Shown: in pieces, positions 1-9,444 of the stretch
Layout: each line of letters begins with the position of its first letter
How positions within the stretch are numbered: the stretch's first letter is position 1
NCBI GenBank assembly: GCA_014238055.1
Contig: JABABV010000007.1
Span: 1-35,601, forward strand
Length of the DNA: 35,601 nt
Reading direction: 5' to 3'
From: Mycoplasmatales bacterium
Lineage (GTDB): Bacteria > Bacillota_I > Bacilli_A > Mycoplasmatales > JABABV01
The notes under the pieces: generated by a model
What the model was told of the DNA's origin: nothing
Databases searched by the model: none
Seen by the model: the letters and a program-made list of their open reading frames with translations, nothing else
Made by a program: the position numbers and the translations under genes

Positions 1-1243
1 CTCCGGTAGCACTTGCTTTTCCACCTACTGCAACTGCTGATAAATCAGAAGGTGTAGTAAAGTTTACTGCTGATCCGTCAGTTCCACCAGGAGCAACATC
101 TCAAATAATTTCTCCTAATTTATCAGCAACAGGTTTATGAACACTTGGTCAATCTGATTGCCCAAAATTCCCAACTTTAATTACTGAATGTTTACCAGAA
201 CCTGTTCCATTACTTATAACATCAATATTACCAGCTTTACCAACTAGTGCTGTACGAACAAAGAATGATGAACCAATTGCAGATGCTCCAGCTTTTAAAT
301 GAGTGTCATCTGAGTGAGCCCCTTTACGCATTCCTGCATAAATCAATGCTGTTGTTCCTTGTCAATCTATTGAAGCGAAATCAGCTTTTTTACTAGATAA
401 TGTATTATCTGTTCCTACTGTTGCTTCTTTAGCAAAACCAACATACGATTTTGCATTAGTACCGTAATCAGCTAAGTATCATGTAACGCCATCTGCTGCA
501 TTATAATTTGATGTATATCAAATTCCGTTTTTAGTAACACCAATTGCTGCAGTTGTACTTGCTCCACTTGCGTCAGGTACAGCTGATATTGCTAAAAAGC
601 CATCTTCACCGGTGATTGTTTTTGTACCATCCATACTCTTAAATGTATTTGTAACTGCTTTATTAGTATAACTTGCATTCTCACTATTATAGTAAGCAGT
701 ATTATTTAAAGTATAATCAATTGTTGATAACAATTTTTTAAATACTAATAAATGTCTTTCTTTAATATCGATAGAAATTTTCCCTAAAACTGTAACTATA
801 GGTGATCCATCATCAGATTTTTTACTTGTAGTAAATGAAGTATTATCATATTTAATTTTAATACTTGTTGGACGACTTGAACTGTTTTGAGAAACAGTTA
901 AAGATCCTGCAGGCATTTCAGCATCATTTTTAAAACTAGCAAAGATATATAAATGACTAAAGTATTTAGTAGATATATCTAGTTTATTTGCTTTAATAAT
1001 TGCTGCTGCTGCATCAGTAATGTTAGAAATACTAATATCAATAGTAGCTTTAGTCCCTATTCCGGCTGTAGAAGAAGTTTTACGAGCATCTTGTAAGACT
1101 TTCGCAACTGCTTGACTAAGAACCGCAGTATACTTATTTGTATTATCAGAAGAAGATCCACAACTTACAGTTGTCATGGTAGTTGCCCCAACGGCACCTA
1201 AAGTGGCTCCTCCAACAATTAATTTAGAAAATAGTTTTTTCAT
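1..1243 (-). CDS. Surface lipoprotein, 3' end cut off by window edge
   Basis: Starts at the ATG ending at 1243, preceded by a strong GGAGG ribosome site, and stays open to the window edge (about 414 codons, two or more TGA read as Trp), so the C-terminus is missing. The first 28 residues are a lipoprotein signal: MKKLFSKL basic start, a Gly/Ala/Thr-rich hydrophobic stretch, then a V-S-C lipobox with Cys28 as the likely lipidation site. After it comes a Ser/Asn-rich linker. The mature part is Ser/Thr/Gly/Ala-rich; the stretch around 150-350 on the DNA encodes motifs such as GNIDVISNGTGSGKHS. That vaguely recalls a phosphate-binding-type substrate protein (S-x-GSG loop), but I cannot assign it. 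Most likely an exported, membrane-anchored surface antigen or solute-binding protein; function unknown. Confidence 0.85.
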
Positions 1244-1594
1244 ATTTATCCTCCGAATTATTTTATTTATAACTTTATAACATATCCATTATTTAGTTTA
1301 TAAACCATGGTTTTTTATTATTTAATATAACAATGTAATTCTTTACATAAACTTATATAATTTAGTTTTTTAAATTCGTATACGTATAGAGATTGTTAAC
1401 AATAACTATCAGTTTTATTTCTATACATTAATATTATAATTGTTTTTTAATTTTTTTGCAAAATTTTAATTAAAGAAAAACTACTAAAAACTACTTATTA
1501 ATAAAGATTTATAGATTATATAAGGACTATTCTCAAAACATAAATGCTCATTAAAGATTATTATTTGATATAATAGTTCAAGGTGATTTAATTA
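1244..1594. promoter_or_regulatory. Divergent intergenic region; lipoprotein promoter and long 5'UTR
   Basis: 351 bases between the lipoprotein (minus) and rapZ (plus). On the minus strand TTGCAA (1456-1461) and TATAAT (1433-1438) are separated by exactly 17 bases, a near-consensus sigma-A promoter. It would give the lipoprotein mRNA an untranslated leader of roughly 180 bases. That leader contains three short perfect palindromes: ATTGTTAACAAT (1392-1403), TATACGTATA (1379-1388) and AAACCATGGTTT near 1302-1313. On the plus strand TATAAT at 1569-1574 is the likely -10 of rapZ, whose -35 is weak; AAGGTG at 1580-1585 is its ribosome site. No open frame of note was seen in the gap. Confidence 0.6.
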
Positions 1595-2335
1595 ATGAAA
1601 TATTTATCAATAATTTATGGAAATTGTAAAAACAGTAAACACACAGCAATAAACTACTTAGAAGAGCATGGTTTTAAAAAAACTAATTACAAAAATTTAA
1701 GTAGCCAAACTAACCAAAAGTTATACATAGTCGATAGTTTAACGAGAGATCAAATTATCGATATTAAAAAAAATAAAGAATATAATTATAAACCAATTTA
1801 TTTTATAAATCGAAACGCTAGTTGAGATTTTAGTAATAACGAACTAGATATTAGAGATGAATTAAGAAATAATATCGATACAACTTTCGCAACTCAAGAT
1901 AACATTTTAAAAATTGTTGATCTTTTTTTTAAAATTGCAAATTGAGAAAAACCTTTACTAATATTTAAATCTTTTGGATTTAAATATGGAATTGTTCAAG
2001 ATTTAGATATCGTTTTCAACGTAAGAATTTTACCAAATCCTTATTGAGATGAAAATTTACGTCATATTTCTGGTGAAAACCAAGTTGTTGTTGACTATGT
2101 TTTAAATACTGATTTTTCAAATAAGTATTTAAAAAATATCAAAAGTAATATCGACTATTTTTTAGAAAAATCATTCTCAAGACCTAATGGAAAACATAGT
2201 TGAGTTTTTGCTCTAGCTTGTACAGGAGGAATGCATCGTTCTGTAGTTAGTGCTGAATGAATTGCTAAACAATATCATAAAGAATATAATGTTATTGTTT
2301 GACATGACAATTTAAATAAAATAAAGGTGATCTAA
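1595..2335 (+). CDS. rapZ: RapZ/YvcJ-family protein with degraded nucleotide-binding loop
   Basis: 246 aa, with four TGA codons read as Trp. The C-terminal half is clearly Rap[12 protein letters not shown], then LR.ISG, a VVVDYVL segment and the signature [17 protein letters not shown] near residues 210-225, which is the RNA/ligand-binding domain of the family. The N-terminal half should be a P-loop kinase-like domain, but where relatives have G-x-SGAGK(S/T) this protein has GNCKNSKH (residues 9-16), so the Walker A motif is lost. It is also shorter than the usual 285-290 aa. It is followed after 4 bases by yvcK and then whiA, the conserved Firmicute rapZ-yvcK-whiA cluster, and is probably co-transcribed with them. 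In other bacteria RapZ senses amino-sugar status or acts on envelope regulation; its role without a wall is unknown. Confidence 0.88.
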
Positions 2336-2339
2336 AAAT

Positions 2340-3299
2340 ATGCAAAATATATCAAAACCTAATGTTGTTGTTATCGGTGGTGGGACTGGACTATCGACTT
2401 TATTATCAGGCCTAAAAGATATCAAAAACATTAATCTTTCAGCAATCGTAACTGTTTTTGATGACGGCTCTTCGACTGGAGTTTTAAGAAAAGATTTTAA
2501 AATCCCAGCAGTTGGTGATCTTAGACAAGTTATTAACGCTTTATCAAACTCTTCAAATAAATCAATTTTGAATGATTTAATGCGCTATCGCTTTCAAAAT
2601 AAAGATAGCTTATTAGATAATCATTCTCTTGGTAATTTGATCATGACAGCTTTAATCGATATTCAAGGCGATTTTAAAGCTGGAATTGAAGCAATTTCTC
2701 AAGCTCTAAACATTACTGGAAAAATAATTCCTGTAACAGATAAATCTATAAACATAAAAGCTTTAACGATTAATAATAATATTATTCATGGTGAAAGTAA
2801 TATAGGTAAAAGTCCCGAACGCCTAAAAAAGATTTTTCACAGTAAATTAATTAATGCTAATCCTGATGCAATACTAGCTATTAATGATGCCGATTATATC
2901 GTTTATGGAATCGGTTCACTTTATACTTCAATTATTTCTAACATCGCTTTGCCAGATATTCGTGAAGTTCTTAGAAGTACGAAAGCAAAGCATATTTATT
3001 TATGCAACATAATGCAACAACCAGGAGAAACGATTGGTTATGATTCACAAGATCACGTCGATGCTATCGAAGAACATTTAGGTAAAAATGTTATTGATCT
3101 CGTTGTTACTAACTCTTTTTCTATTCCTGAAGAAATCTATCAAAAATACGTTGATTCTAATCAACGTATCGTGCCAATTAATTTTACTAATAAAAAAATA
3201 AAAATAATTAGAGCGCCTCTTATTGAGATAACTGAAGATAAAACTATTAGACATAATACGAATTTAATCAAAAAAGCATTTTCTAAAATTTTTATATAA
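2340..3299 (+). CDS. yvcK: YvcK/GlmR family (CofD-like fold) metabolic regulator
   Basis: 319 aa, no internal TGA needed. N-terminal VVVIGGGTGLSTLLSGLK (about residues 9-26) is the family's glycine-rich nucleotide-sugar loop. It is followed by TVFDDGSSTGVLRKDF, the variant of DDGGSSG found in the CofD/YvcK superfamily, and PAVGDLRQVINAL. The length fits the family (about 315-330). In Bacillus the protein binds UDP-GlcNAc and adjusts carbon flow to wall precursors and gluconeogenic growth. That knowledge transfers poorly here because the organism seems to have no peptidoglycan, so any ligand is a guess. Middle gene of the rapZ-yvcK-whiA operon: 4 bases after rapZ, with its ribosome site AAAGGTG inside the end of rapZ, and 21 bases before whiA. 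Confidence 0.92.
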   Translation: MQNISKPNVVVIGGGTGLSTLLSGLKDIKNINLSAIVTVFDDGSSTGVLRKDFKIPAVGDLRQVINALSNSSNKSILNDLMRYRFQNKDSLLDNHSLGNLIMTALIDIQGDFKAGIEAISQALNITGKIIPVTDKSINIKALTINNNIIHGESNIGKSPERLKKIFHSKLINANPDAILAINDADYIVYGIGSLYTSIISNIALPDIREVLRSTKAKHIYLCNIMQQPGETIGYDSQDHVDAIEEHLGKNVIDLVVTNSFSIPEEIYQKYVDSNQRIVPINFTNKKIKIIRAPLIEITEDKTIRHNTNLIKKAFSKIFI

Positions 3300-3320
3300 T
3301 TTTAAAATAGAAGGTTAAAT

Positions 3321-4256
3321 ATGCCATTTTCATTTTCAGCTACTGCTAAAAGCGAAAGCATTAAAGCAGATATGACAAAAAATCAGCTAAAATATTTTTT
3401 AGCTGGCTTTTTCGTAGTTAATGGAATTTATAAAATATATCGTGAAAGTTCAATCATTCGTTTGAGTAATTTAAACGCTACTATCATTAAAGAAATTTAT
3501 AAAAAAGTAAACAAACTTTTACCCGAGATAAAAACAACAATCTCAGTCTTAAAAGAAAAAAACTTTAAGAATACTAGTAATTATTTTATTGAAATTGATC
3601 CAGGAAATTTATTTTTTGAAATGATATTTGGATTTCAATATCGTGATGTCTTTTCAAATTTATTAATCCCTAAACAAATTGAAAAAGATGATAATTTTAA
3701 ATATTTTGTCAATGGTATTTTTGTAGCGAATGGCTCTGTTTCGCGACCTAATTCTAAATATTATCATTTAGAATTTTCGTTAAACAATTTAGAACTAGCT
3801 AACGTTATTTTAAAACGCTTAAAAAAATATTTTCCTAATTTTAAAATCTTACAACGTAAAAATAAATGTTTATTATATATTAAAAAAGCGAATGATGTTT
3901 CTGATTTTATCAAATTCATTAATGCTCCTAATATGGTAATTTTATTTGAAGATAGTCGGATATCTCGCGACTTTATGAATTCAATTAATCGTTTAAATAA
4001 TTTTGATATTTATAATCAAGAAAAAACTAATAGTGCTTTCTTGCGTCATTACGAAATTATTAAAACATTAAAATCTAAAAAATTAATCTATAGTTTAGAT
4101 GAAAAATATCAAAACTTTATTAAAATTAGAATTGAACATAAAGAAGCTTCGTTAGATGAATTAGCAATTATCATCAATGAAAAATATAAATATAATATTA
4201 CTAAGTCGGGAATCAATCATTGATTAAGACATTTAAAAAAAGTTAGTTTATCATAA
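3321..4256 (+). CDS. whiA: WhiA-like DNA-binding regulator
   Basis: 311 aa after reading one TGA (Trp) near the end; TAA at 4254-4256. The N-terminal part has the WhiA layout of a degenerate LAGLIDADG homing-endonuclease fold, with repeated F.NG.F..NG motifs: LAGFFVVNGIYK at about residues 27-38 and YFVNGIFVANGSVSRP at about 132-147. The C-terminal part carries a helix-turn-helix tail of the type SLDELAIIINEKY..NITKSGINHWLRHLKK. WhiA family proteins bind DNA and in mycoplasmas have been described as a transcription factor for translation genes. The ribosome site AGAAGG lies just upstream. Its last codons form the 5' arm of a terminator hairpin shared with the convergent smpB gene. Confidence 0.9.
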
Positions 4257-4269
4257 ACTAACTTTTTTT
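4235..4269. terminator. Bidirectional intrinsic terminator between whiA and smpB
   Basis: A 16-bp perfect stem, AAAAAAAGTTAGTTTA (4235-4250) against TAAACTAACTTTTTTT (4254-4269), with loop TCA. A-tract and T-tract on opposite sides let it work in both directions. It overlaps the last codons of whiA and touches the smpB stop codon, so it ends both convergent transcripts. Confidence 0.9.
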
Positions 4270-4699
4270 AATAATTATTAATCTTGCGATCACTTTTCTG
4301 TTTTAAAGCTTGACGCTTATCGTGAGCGTTTTTACCTTTTGCAAGACCAATTTTAAGTTTTACTAAACTACGACCATTGATATACATTTTTAATGGGATC
4401 AACGTTAATTGTTGCGTTTTTTGTAAATACTCTAATTTGATGATTTCTTTTTTATGTAGTAATAATTTACGAGTCCTTAAAGGATCTATCGGAATAAAAC
4501 CAACAGCATATTTATAAGGAGCGATATGCATATTAACTACTTGAGCTTCATGATTTCTAATCGAAACATAAGCTTCTTGTAAAGAAACCTCGCCTTTTCT
4601 AATCGACTTAATTTCAGAACCGTTTAAAACGATTCCAGCTTCATAATCTTTAATGATCAAATAATTATGATATGCTTTTTTATTATTAGCTATTTTCAT
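4268..4699 (-). CDS. smpB: SsrA (tmRNA)-binding protein SmpB
   Basis: 143 aa, full length for the family (about 145-160). Typical elements are present: NKKAYHNYLI at the start, then AGIVLNGSEIKSIRKGEVSL (residues about 21-40), NMHIAPYK, the RTRKLLLHKKEI segment (about 76-87), and GLAKGKNAHDKRQALKQK at the C-terminus that enters the decoding centre. SmpB delivers tmRNA to ribosomes stalled on broken mRNA. It starts 2 bases after the stop of the deaminase gene and lies downstream of rnr on the same strand. RNase R degrades the non-stop mRNA released by trans-translation, so the two belong together functionally. The tmRNA gene itself is not in this window. Confidence 0.96.
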   Translation of the reverse strand: MKIANNKKAYHNYLIIKDYEAGIVLNGSEIKSIRKGEVSLQEAYVSIRNHEAQVVNMHIAPYKYAVGFIPIDPLRTRKLLLHKKEIIKLEYLQKTQQLTLIPLKMYINGRSLVKLKIGLAKGKNAHDKRQALKQKSDRKINNY

Positions 4700-4701
4700 A
4701 A

Positions 4702-5175
4702 TTATTTTTCTTTAAAAATTATTTCTGGACCGCTAAACTGACTAAATTTAACATTAGCTGCTTTTAACATACGTTTACTAGCTTGCACAGCTACTAAACC
4801 TTGATATTTATCAGAGTCATAAACTATTTCTGTAACACCACTTTGAATAATTTGTTTAGTACATTGATTACAAGGAAATAAAGTGACATACATTTTAGCG
4901 TTATCTAGACGAGAAACTGAATTAATGATGGCATTAGTTTCAGCGTGGACTACATAAGCGTATTTAGACTCTAAAAAGTCTTCTGAATCATCTCAAGAAA
5001 AGACATCATCACTAATACCGCGTGGAAAGCCATTATAACCAACCCCAACGATTTGATTTTTGTCATTTACGATACAAGCTCCAACTTGAGTATTGGGATC
5101 TTTTGAACGGGCAGCAGAAATTTTTGCGACACTCATAAAATATTGATCTCAACTAATATAATCTTTACGTTTCAT
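4702..5175 (-). CDS. dCMP/cytidine deaminase family protein (ComEB-like)
   Basis: 157 aa from ATG at 5175, with ribosome site AAAGGAG and two TGA read as Trp. The zinc-dependent deaminase core is complete: VGACIVND strand (about 31-38), VHAETNAI with His77 and catalytic Glu79, and LFPCNQC with Cys102 and Cys105. Length and the GYNGFPRG segment (about 47-53) fit deoxycytidylate deaminase (dCMP to dUMP, feeding dTMP synthesis) rather than cytidine deaminase. It sits between rnr (15 bases upstream) and smpB (2 bases downstream), a tight operon of otherwise RNA-decay and ribosome-rescue genes. Substrate by family resemblance only; a tRNA or nucleoside deaminase is less likely because tadA is a separate gene at 13570. 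Confidence 0.88.
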
Positions 5176-5190
5176 AAATTTCTCCTTTAT

Positions 5191-7455
5191 TTATTTATTT
5201 TCTTCTTTTGCTGTTGATTTTTCTGATTCAACATCTTTAGCAGCTTTAAGAACTACGATACGGTTTTTCGGTTTTGCTGCTTTACGGTTTTTCTTTAAGT
5301 TTTCGTTAATTGTCATATCAACTAACTCTAAATCAATTTTACCTTCTTTACGATCGGCCCCGACAACATTAACTTCTATTTCTTGCCCTAAAGAGAAAGT
5401 TCTCTTTGAATGCAGTCCAATTAATTGCATTGAATTTGGCATGAATTCATAATCATCATCGGTTAGTTTTGTTGTATGTACTAATCCATCAAATAAACTA
5501 TTAATTTCAACAAAGAAACCAAAACTATTTACTGAAGCAATAATACCTTTAAGTTTTTGACCAACGTATCGCTCAAAGTATTGAGCTTTTTTCATATCAT
5601 TAACGGCTCTTTCACATTCAACTGACTTAACTTCACAATTACTGATTTGTTCAGAAATAGCATGAATTTTAGCTAATTCTTCAGTTTTATTAATATTAGC
5701 GTTATTATCGAATAAATATTTACGTAATAAACGGTGAACTAATAAATCTGAATAACGACGAATTGGTGACGTGAAATGTGTATAGTCTTTCAACGCTAGA
5801 CCGAAATGACCAGTTGGTTTTTCACTATAACGTGCTTTTTGCATCGTACGTAATAATAAAATTTTAATAATATGAGAAACAGGACCTTCAGGGAACTTTT
5901 CAACTAGTTGTTGTAATTGTTTTGAAGTTGGGTTCGTTGAAATATTACTTGTACTATATCCAAAGAATTTAACCATTTTAACAAAATCAATAATTTTTTG
6001 TGGTGTTGGTTTTTCATGGATACGGTAAATAAATGGTAATGTTTTCGTTCTAATTGAATGAGCAATCGTTTCATTAGCACTAACCATAAAGTTCTCAATT
6101 AAACGTTGTGCTACGCCACGAGGATTAGGTTTAATACTAATTGGGTTACCATCTTTATCAACTTTAATTTTAGCTTCTGCTAAATCAAAATCAATCGTTC
6201 CGTTAGCACGACGGTTTTTAATAATAACGTTTGATAATGCAATTGCATCATCTAATAATTGCATTACTGGTTTATGATCAGCCATAACTTCATCACTAGC
6301 AGTTTTTCCAAGAATATCATTAACATCACTATAATTTAAACGTTTAGTTGTTTTTATATAACTTGGAAAAATTTTGTAAGAAACAGTTTTTCCATCATGG
6401 TCTATTTCCATTTGACAACTAATTGTTAATCTTAAAACAGATGGATTAAGTGAACAAATACCGTTAGATAGAATTGCTGGAAGCATCGGAATTACACGAT
6501 CAACTAAATAAGTTGAATTACCACGTTTAAGCGCTTCTTTATCTAAAATACTATCTTCTTTCACATAATGTGAAACATCGGCAATATGAACTCCTAATTG
6601 GAAGTTACCATTAGCTAATTTCTTAACACTAATAGCATCATCTAAATCTTTAGAATCTTTACCATCGATCGTTACTAATATTTCATCAGTTAAATCAATT
6701 CTTTTTTCAGAATTATCTTTAACTGGTTCTTGCGCTTTTTTCATCGCTTCAGCAGTAACTTCATCACTAAATTTTAATCTAATATTATGACGATATATTT
6801 GTGATAAGATGTCGACTCCAGGATCGTTGACGTGTCCTAAAATTTTAACAATTTTAACTTCAATGATTCCGTCTTCTAAATATCTAACGATTTCACACGC
6901 AACTTTATTACCATCAACAACTTTTTCAGGATTAATAATTTTAAAATGAGCCATAAATTTACGATCATCTGATTGTAATAAAGTATGTCCTTCTTTTTTA
7001 TAAATTAGTCCAACTACGTTGTTATTAGCACGTTCAGTGATTTCTAATACTTTAGCATCAAGTTTAGATTTTTGATATCAAGAAACATAAGTTTGATATC
7101 TAACGTGATCACCGTGAAATGCTCCTTTAGTAAATTCAGCATTTACGTAATAATCTTCGTTATTATTTTCATCTTCAACGTCTGGTGTGATAAATCCAAA
7201 ACCTTTTTTATTGATTGAAATCTTACCAGTACCTTCACTAACGATTTTCAAAACTGAATAATCACCAATTTTATTTTTAATGACAGCATTTTCAGCTTCT
7301 AAAATACTCATCGCACGACGAATATCTTTAAAACGATATCCTTGTTTTTCAAAATGAGTTGCTATTCTTCCTAAACGAGAAGGACGATAAAACTTACTCT
7401 CCATATGATTAACGATTAATTCTTTTAATTTTAATGTTTTACTATTGATCAACAT
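5191..7455 (-). CDS. rnr: Ribonuclease R (3'-5' exoribonuclease)
   Basis: 754 aa after reading in-frame TGA as Trp. Order of domains: winged-helix N-terminus (residues about 1-65), cold-shock OB domain with GKISINKKGFGFITPD (about 76-91), the second OB domain, and then the RNB catalytic domain with DGKDSKDLDDAIS (about 264-276), whose aspartates bind the catalytic metals. Further RNB signatures are FTSPIRRYSDLLVHR, and then an S1 domain with GFFVEINSLFDGLVH near residues 645-660. A basic tail follows. RNase R digests structured RNA and non-stop mRNA delivered by tmRNA-SmpB, and is the main 3'-5' exonuclease in mycoplasmas. The start codon follows a GAGGA site. It heads the operon rnr-deaminase-smpB and is separated from secG by a terminator. 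Confidence 0.97.
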
Positions 7456-7543
7456 ATTAATTCCTCAATTCCCTTTACATTTTCTTTAATACAAATCGTA
7501 TTAATAAATTATCAGTTATACAATTATCGCTTATATATAAAAT

Positions 7544-7572
7544 AAAAAAAGCTATCTTAGGTAGCTTTTTTT
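7544..7572 (-). terminator. Intrinsic terminator after secG
   Basis: Stem AAAAAAAGCTATC / GGTAGCTTTTTTT with loop TTA (7544-7572), including one G-U pair. It lies 1 base past the secG stop. Read on the minus strand it ends in a run of seven T, so it would separate secG from rnr. Confidence 0.8.
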
Positions 7573-7573
7573 A

Positions 7574-7810
7574 TTAAGACACATAAGTTTTTATTAAGAC
7601 GGCTAACGTAATAAATAAAGCACCAAAAATATAAGTTAAAATAGTTATCAATCTATCGTAACCACGTTCTTTAGTTTTTCCAAAAAGATCGATTTCATTA
7701 GAACCCATCAATGCTCCAGAAACCCCTTTAGCTTTACCAGCTTGCTTTAGTCCTAAAAATATCAAAGCAAATGATACTAATATTAACGAAACAATTAAAA
7801 AATCTTTCAT
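7574..7810 (-). CDS. secG: Preprotein translocase subunit SecG
   Basis: 78 aa with two hydrophobic segments (about residues 4-22 and 55-75) separated by a loop containing GKAKGVSGALMGSNEIDLFGKTKERGYDR, which matches the conserved SecG loop (G-x-x-GALMG...LFG...G.D+...T). SecG associates with SecYE and assists protein export across the single membrane. Ribosome site AAAGGAG and start at 7810 are clear. A TATAAT on the minus strand at 7866-7871 is a candidate -10. The neighbour order secG, rnr, smpB is the standard Firmicute arrangement. Confidence 0.9.
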   Translation of the reverse strand: MKDFLIVSLILVSFALIFLGLKQAGKAKGVSGALMGSNEIDLFGKTKERGYDRLITILTYIFGALFITLAVLIKTYVS

Positions 7811-7892
7811 ATTAATACTCCTTTATTTATAGTTATTTAAATATACGTTACAGATATCTTACAATATTATACATTAATTATTATAAATATTA

Positions 7893-8975
7893 TTAATTTT
7901 TAATTATTATTATTCAACTAATAATATAAATTAAAACAATAATCACCGAAATTGAAAGTTGTCATCAATATTTTATGACTTTTTTCTTAAATATAGAACC
8001 GATTAATACTTTAATTGAAAATAAAAAAGTAATGATTAAAATCGATATAATAATAATTTCTAAATTTTTATCGTGACCAACAGCATCGATAATTGGTGCT
8101 TTGTAATACGATAGATCAGCGAAAAATAAAATACTAAAATTAAAAATTTGCGCTCCTACAATAGCACTAACTGCTAAATTAACTAATCCTTTTTTAACTA
8201 ACAAGAATAGTGAGACTATTTCAGGCATCGCCATTACTCAAGATAATAACGTTCCTCCAACAGTATCTTCTTCAATGTGGTAACCACCTTCAGAAAAAGG
8301 TAAGACCATAACATCAGCAATACTATTTAAAATTATCGCTCCAATCACTAAAACCATTCCATATAGCGAAAGCATCATTCAAGATTTAGGAGCTGAAAAA
8401 ATTACGCCCTCATTTTCTTTAACGACTTTTAGTTCAGCTTCGGTTTCATTATCAGATGATTCAAAAAATCACGACATAATTAAGAACCCAATATAAATAG
8501 CGATTAATAATAATGGTAAAATTCCAAAATGAATTCCAAATAAATGAATATTAAGATCGTTTCCAGAAAAAATAAACATTGAAATTAAAGCACTAACACC
8601 AAAAACAGTAAAAAGTAAAGCGTTATTATAATTATTTAATTTTTTAAAAATTAAAACTCTTAAAAAACAAAGATCACAAACAGCGGTCATGATCATATTA
8701 AACATATTTGAACCTAAAACATTACTGACGGCAATTTTTGGATTATCGCTAGCGGCTTGAAAAACACTAGTGACGATTTCAGGAATTGAAGCTAAAATAG
8801 CAATTACAAAAACACCAATAAAAGCCCCTTCTACTTTACTATTTTCAGTAATTAAAGCACTATACTTAACAACTTTAACTGCTCCAAAGAAAACAATAAC
8901 TACAATTACTAAAAATAATAATCATAAAGTTCCTAAGTTAGTAATATATTTAATTCAATTTTCTAAAAAGTTCAT
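7893..8975 (-). CDS. Na+/Ca2+-exchanger (CaCA) family antiporter
   Basis: 360 aa, with several TGA read as Trp, and about ten hydrophobic segments. Two internally related alpha repeats mark the family. The first, AILASIPEIVTSVFQAASD, is followed by VSNVLGSNMFNMI (about residues 58-95). The second, SWVMAMPEIVSLFLLVKKG, is followed by VSAIVGAQIFNF (about 243-280). The PE dipeptide and GSN/GAQ loops are the ion-binding sites in characterised members. A charged cytoplasmic loop (SSDNETEAELKVVKENEG) joins the halves. Probable role: export of Ca2+ or another cation in exchange for Na+ or H+; the exact ions cannot be told. It stands alone, with ribosome site GGAGG, and its C-terminal end was placed at the TAA at 7893-7895 because the preceding TGA codons are sense. 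Confidence 0.85.
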
Positions 8976-9074
8976 ATTTCCTCCAAATATTTAAATTTAT
9001 TATAAATTATAGCTAAATAATATTATAATTAATCTATAGGGTAAAGCGTTATTTTTGAGTTATTTAAGACGGGG

Positions 9075-9443
9075 TTGGTTGTTATTTTTAATAAATTACT
9101 AAAAATTTTATTTTTTCAAAATAATTCATCAGTTAATATAATCGATGAAAGTAAACTAGGAAAAATTATTTATAATAAAAAATGAATCATTATAGATTTA
9201 AGACCTAGTGCTGAGTTTAAAACTTCACATATATTATTATCAACTAATTTAAATATCATTAAATTTAAAAAACGTTATCATAAATACATTAATAAAAATC
9301 AAAAAATATTATTAGTTTGCAGACACGGTAAACAGTCGCCTACTTTAGCAAAATATTTATTAAATAAAGGCTATAATGTATCAATTTTAAAATACGGTTT
9401 TCAAAATCCTAAATTACTCGAAAGTAAATGAATTATAAAATAA
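9075..9443 (+). CDS. Small rhodanese-like protein, TTG start
   Basis: 122 aa if the TTG at 9075 is used; no ATG lies in the open frame between the stop at 9042 and residue about 40, so the start is tentative. Motifs: KKWIIIDLRPSAEF (about residues 35-48; first W is TGA), the IDLR..EF hallmark of rhodanese domains, then ILLVCRHGKQSPTLAKYLLNKGY, where the Cys is in the active-site loop position (C-R-H-G-K-Q-S) that normally carries the persulfide. The end YGF..... resembles the closing G(G/F) helix of the fold. Single-domain rhodaneses move sulfur or act as phosphatase-like proteins; no partner is visible. A TATAAT-like box lies near 9024-9030. The gene ends 1 base from the convergent GH1 gene. 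Confidence 0.75.
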
Positions 9444-9444
9444 T

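Noticed and set aside
1416-1428. A leaderless ten-codon ORF next to the lipoprotein promoter
   Set aside because: The ATG lies only 4 bases after the -10 box, so a normal transcription start would cut it off.
8770-8994. Plus-strand open frame opposite the exchanger gene
   Set aside because: Overlaps the conserved first alpha repeat on the other strand; no independent evidence.
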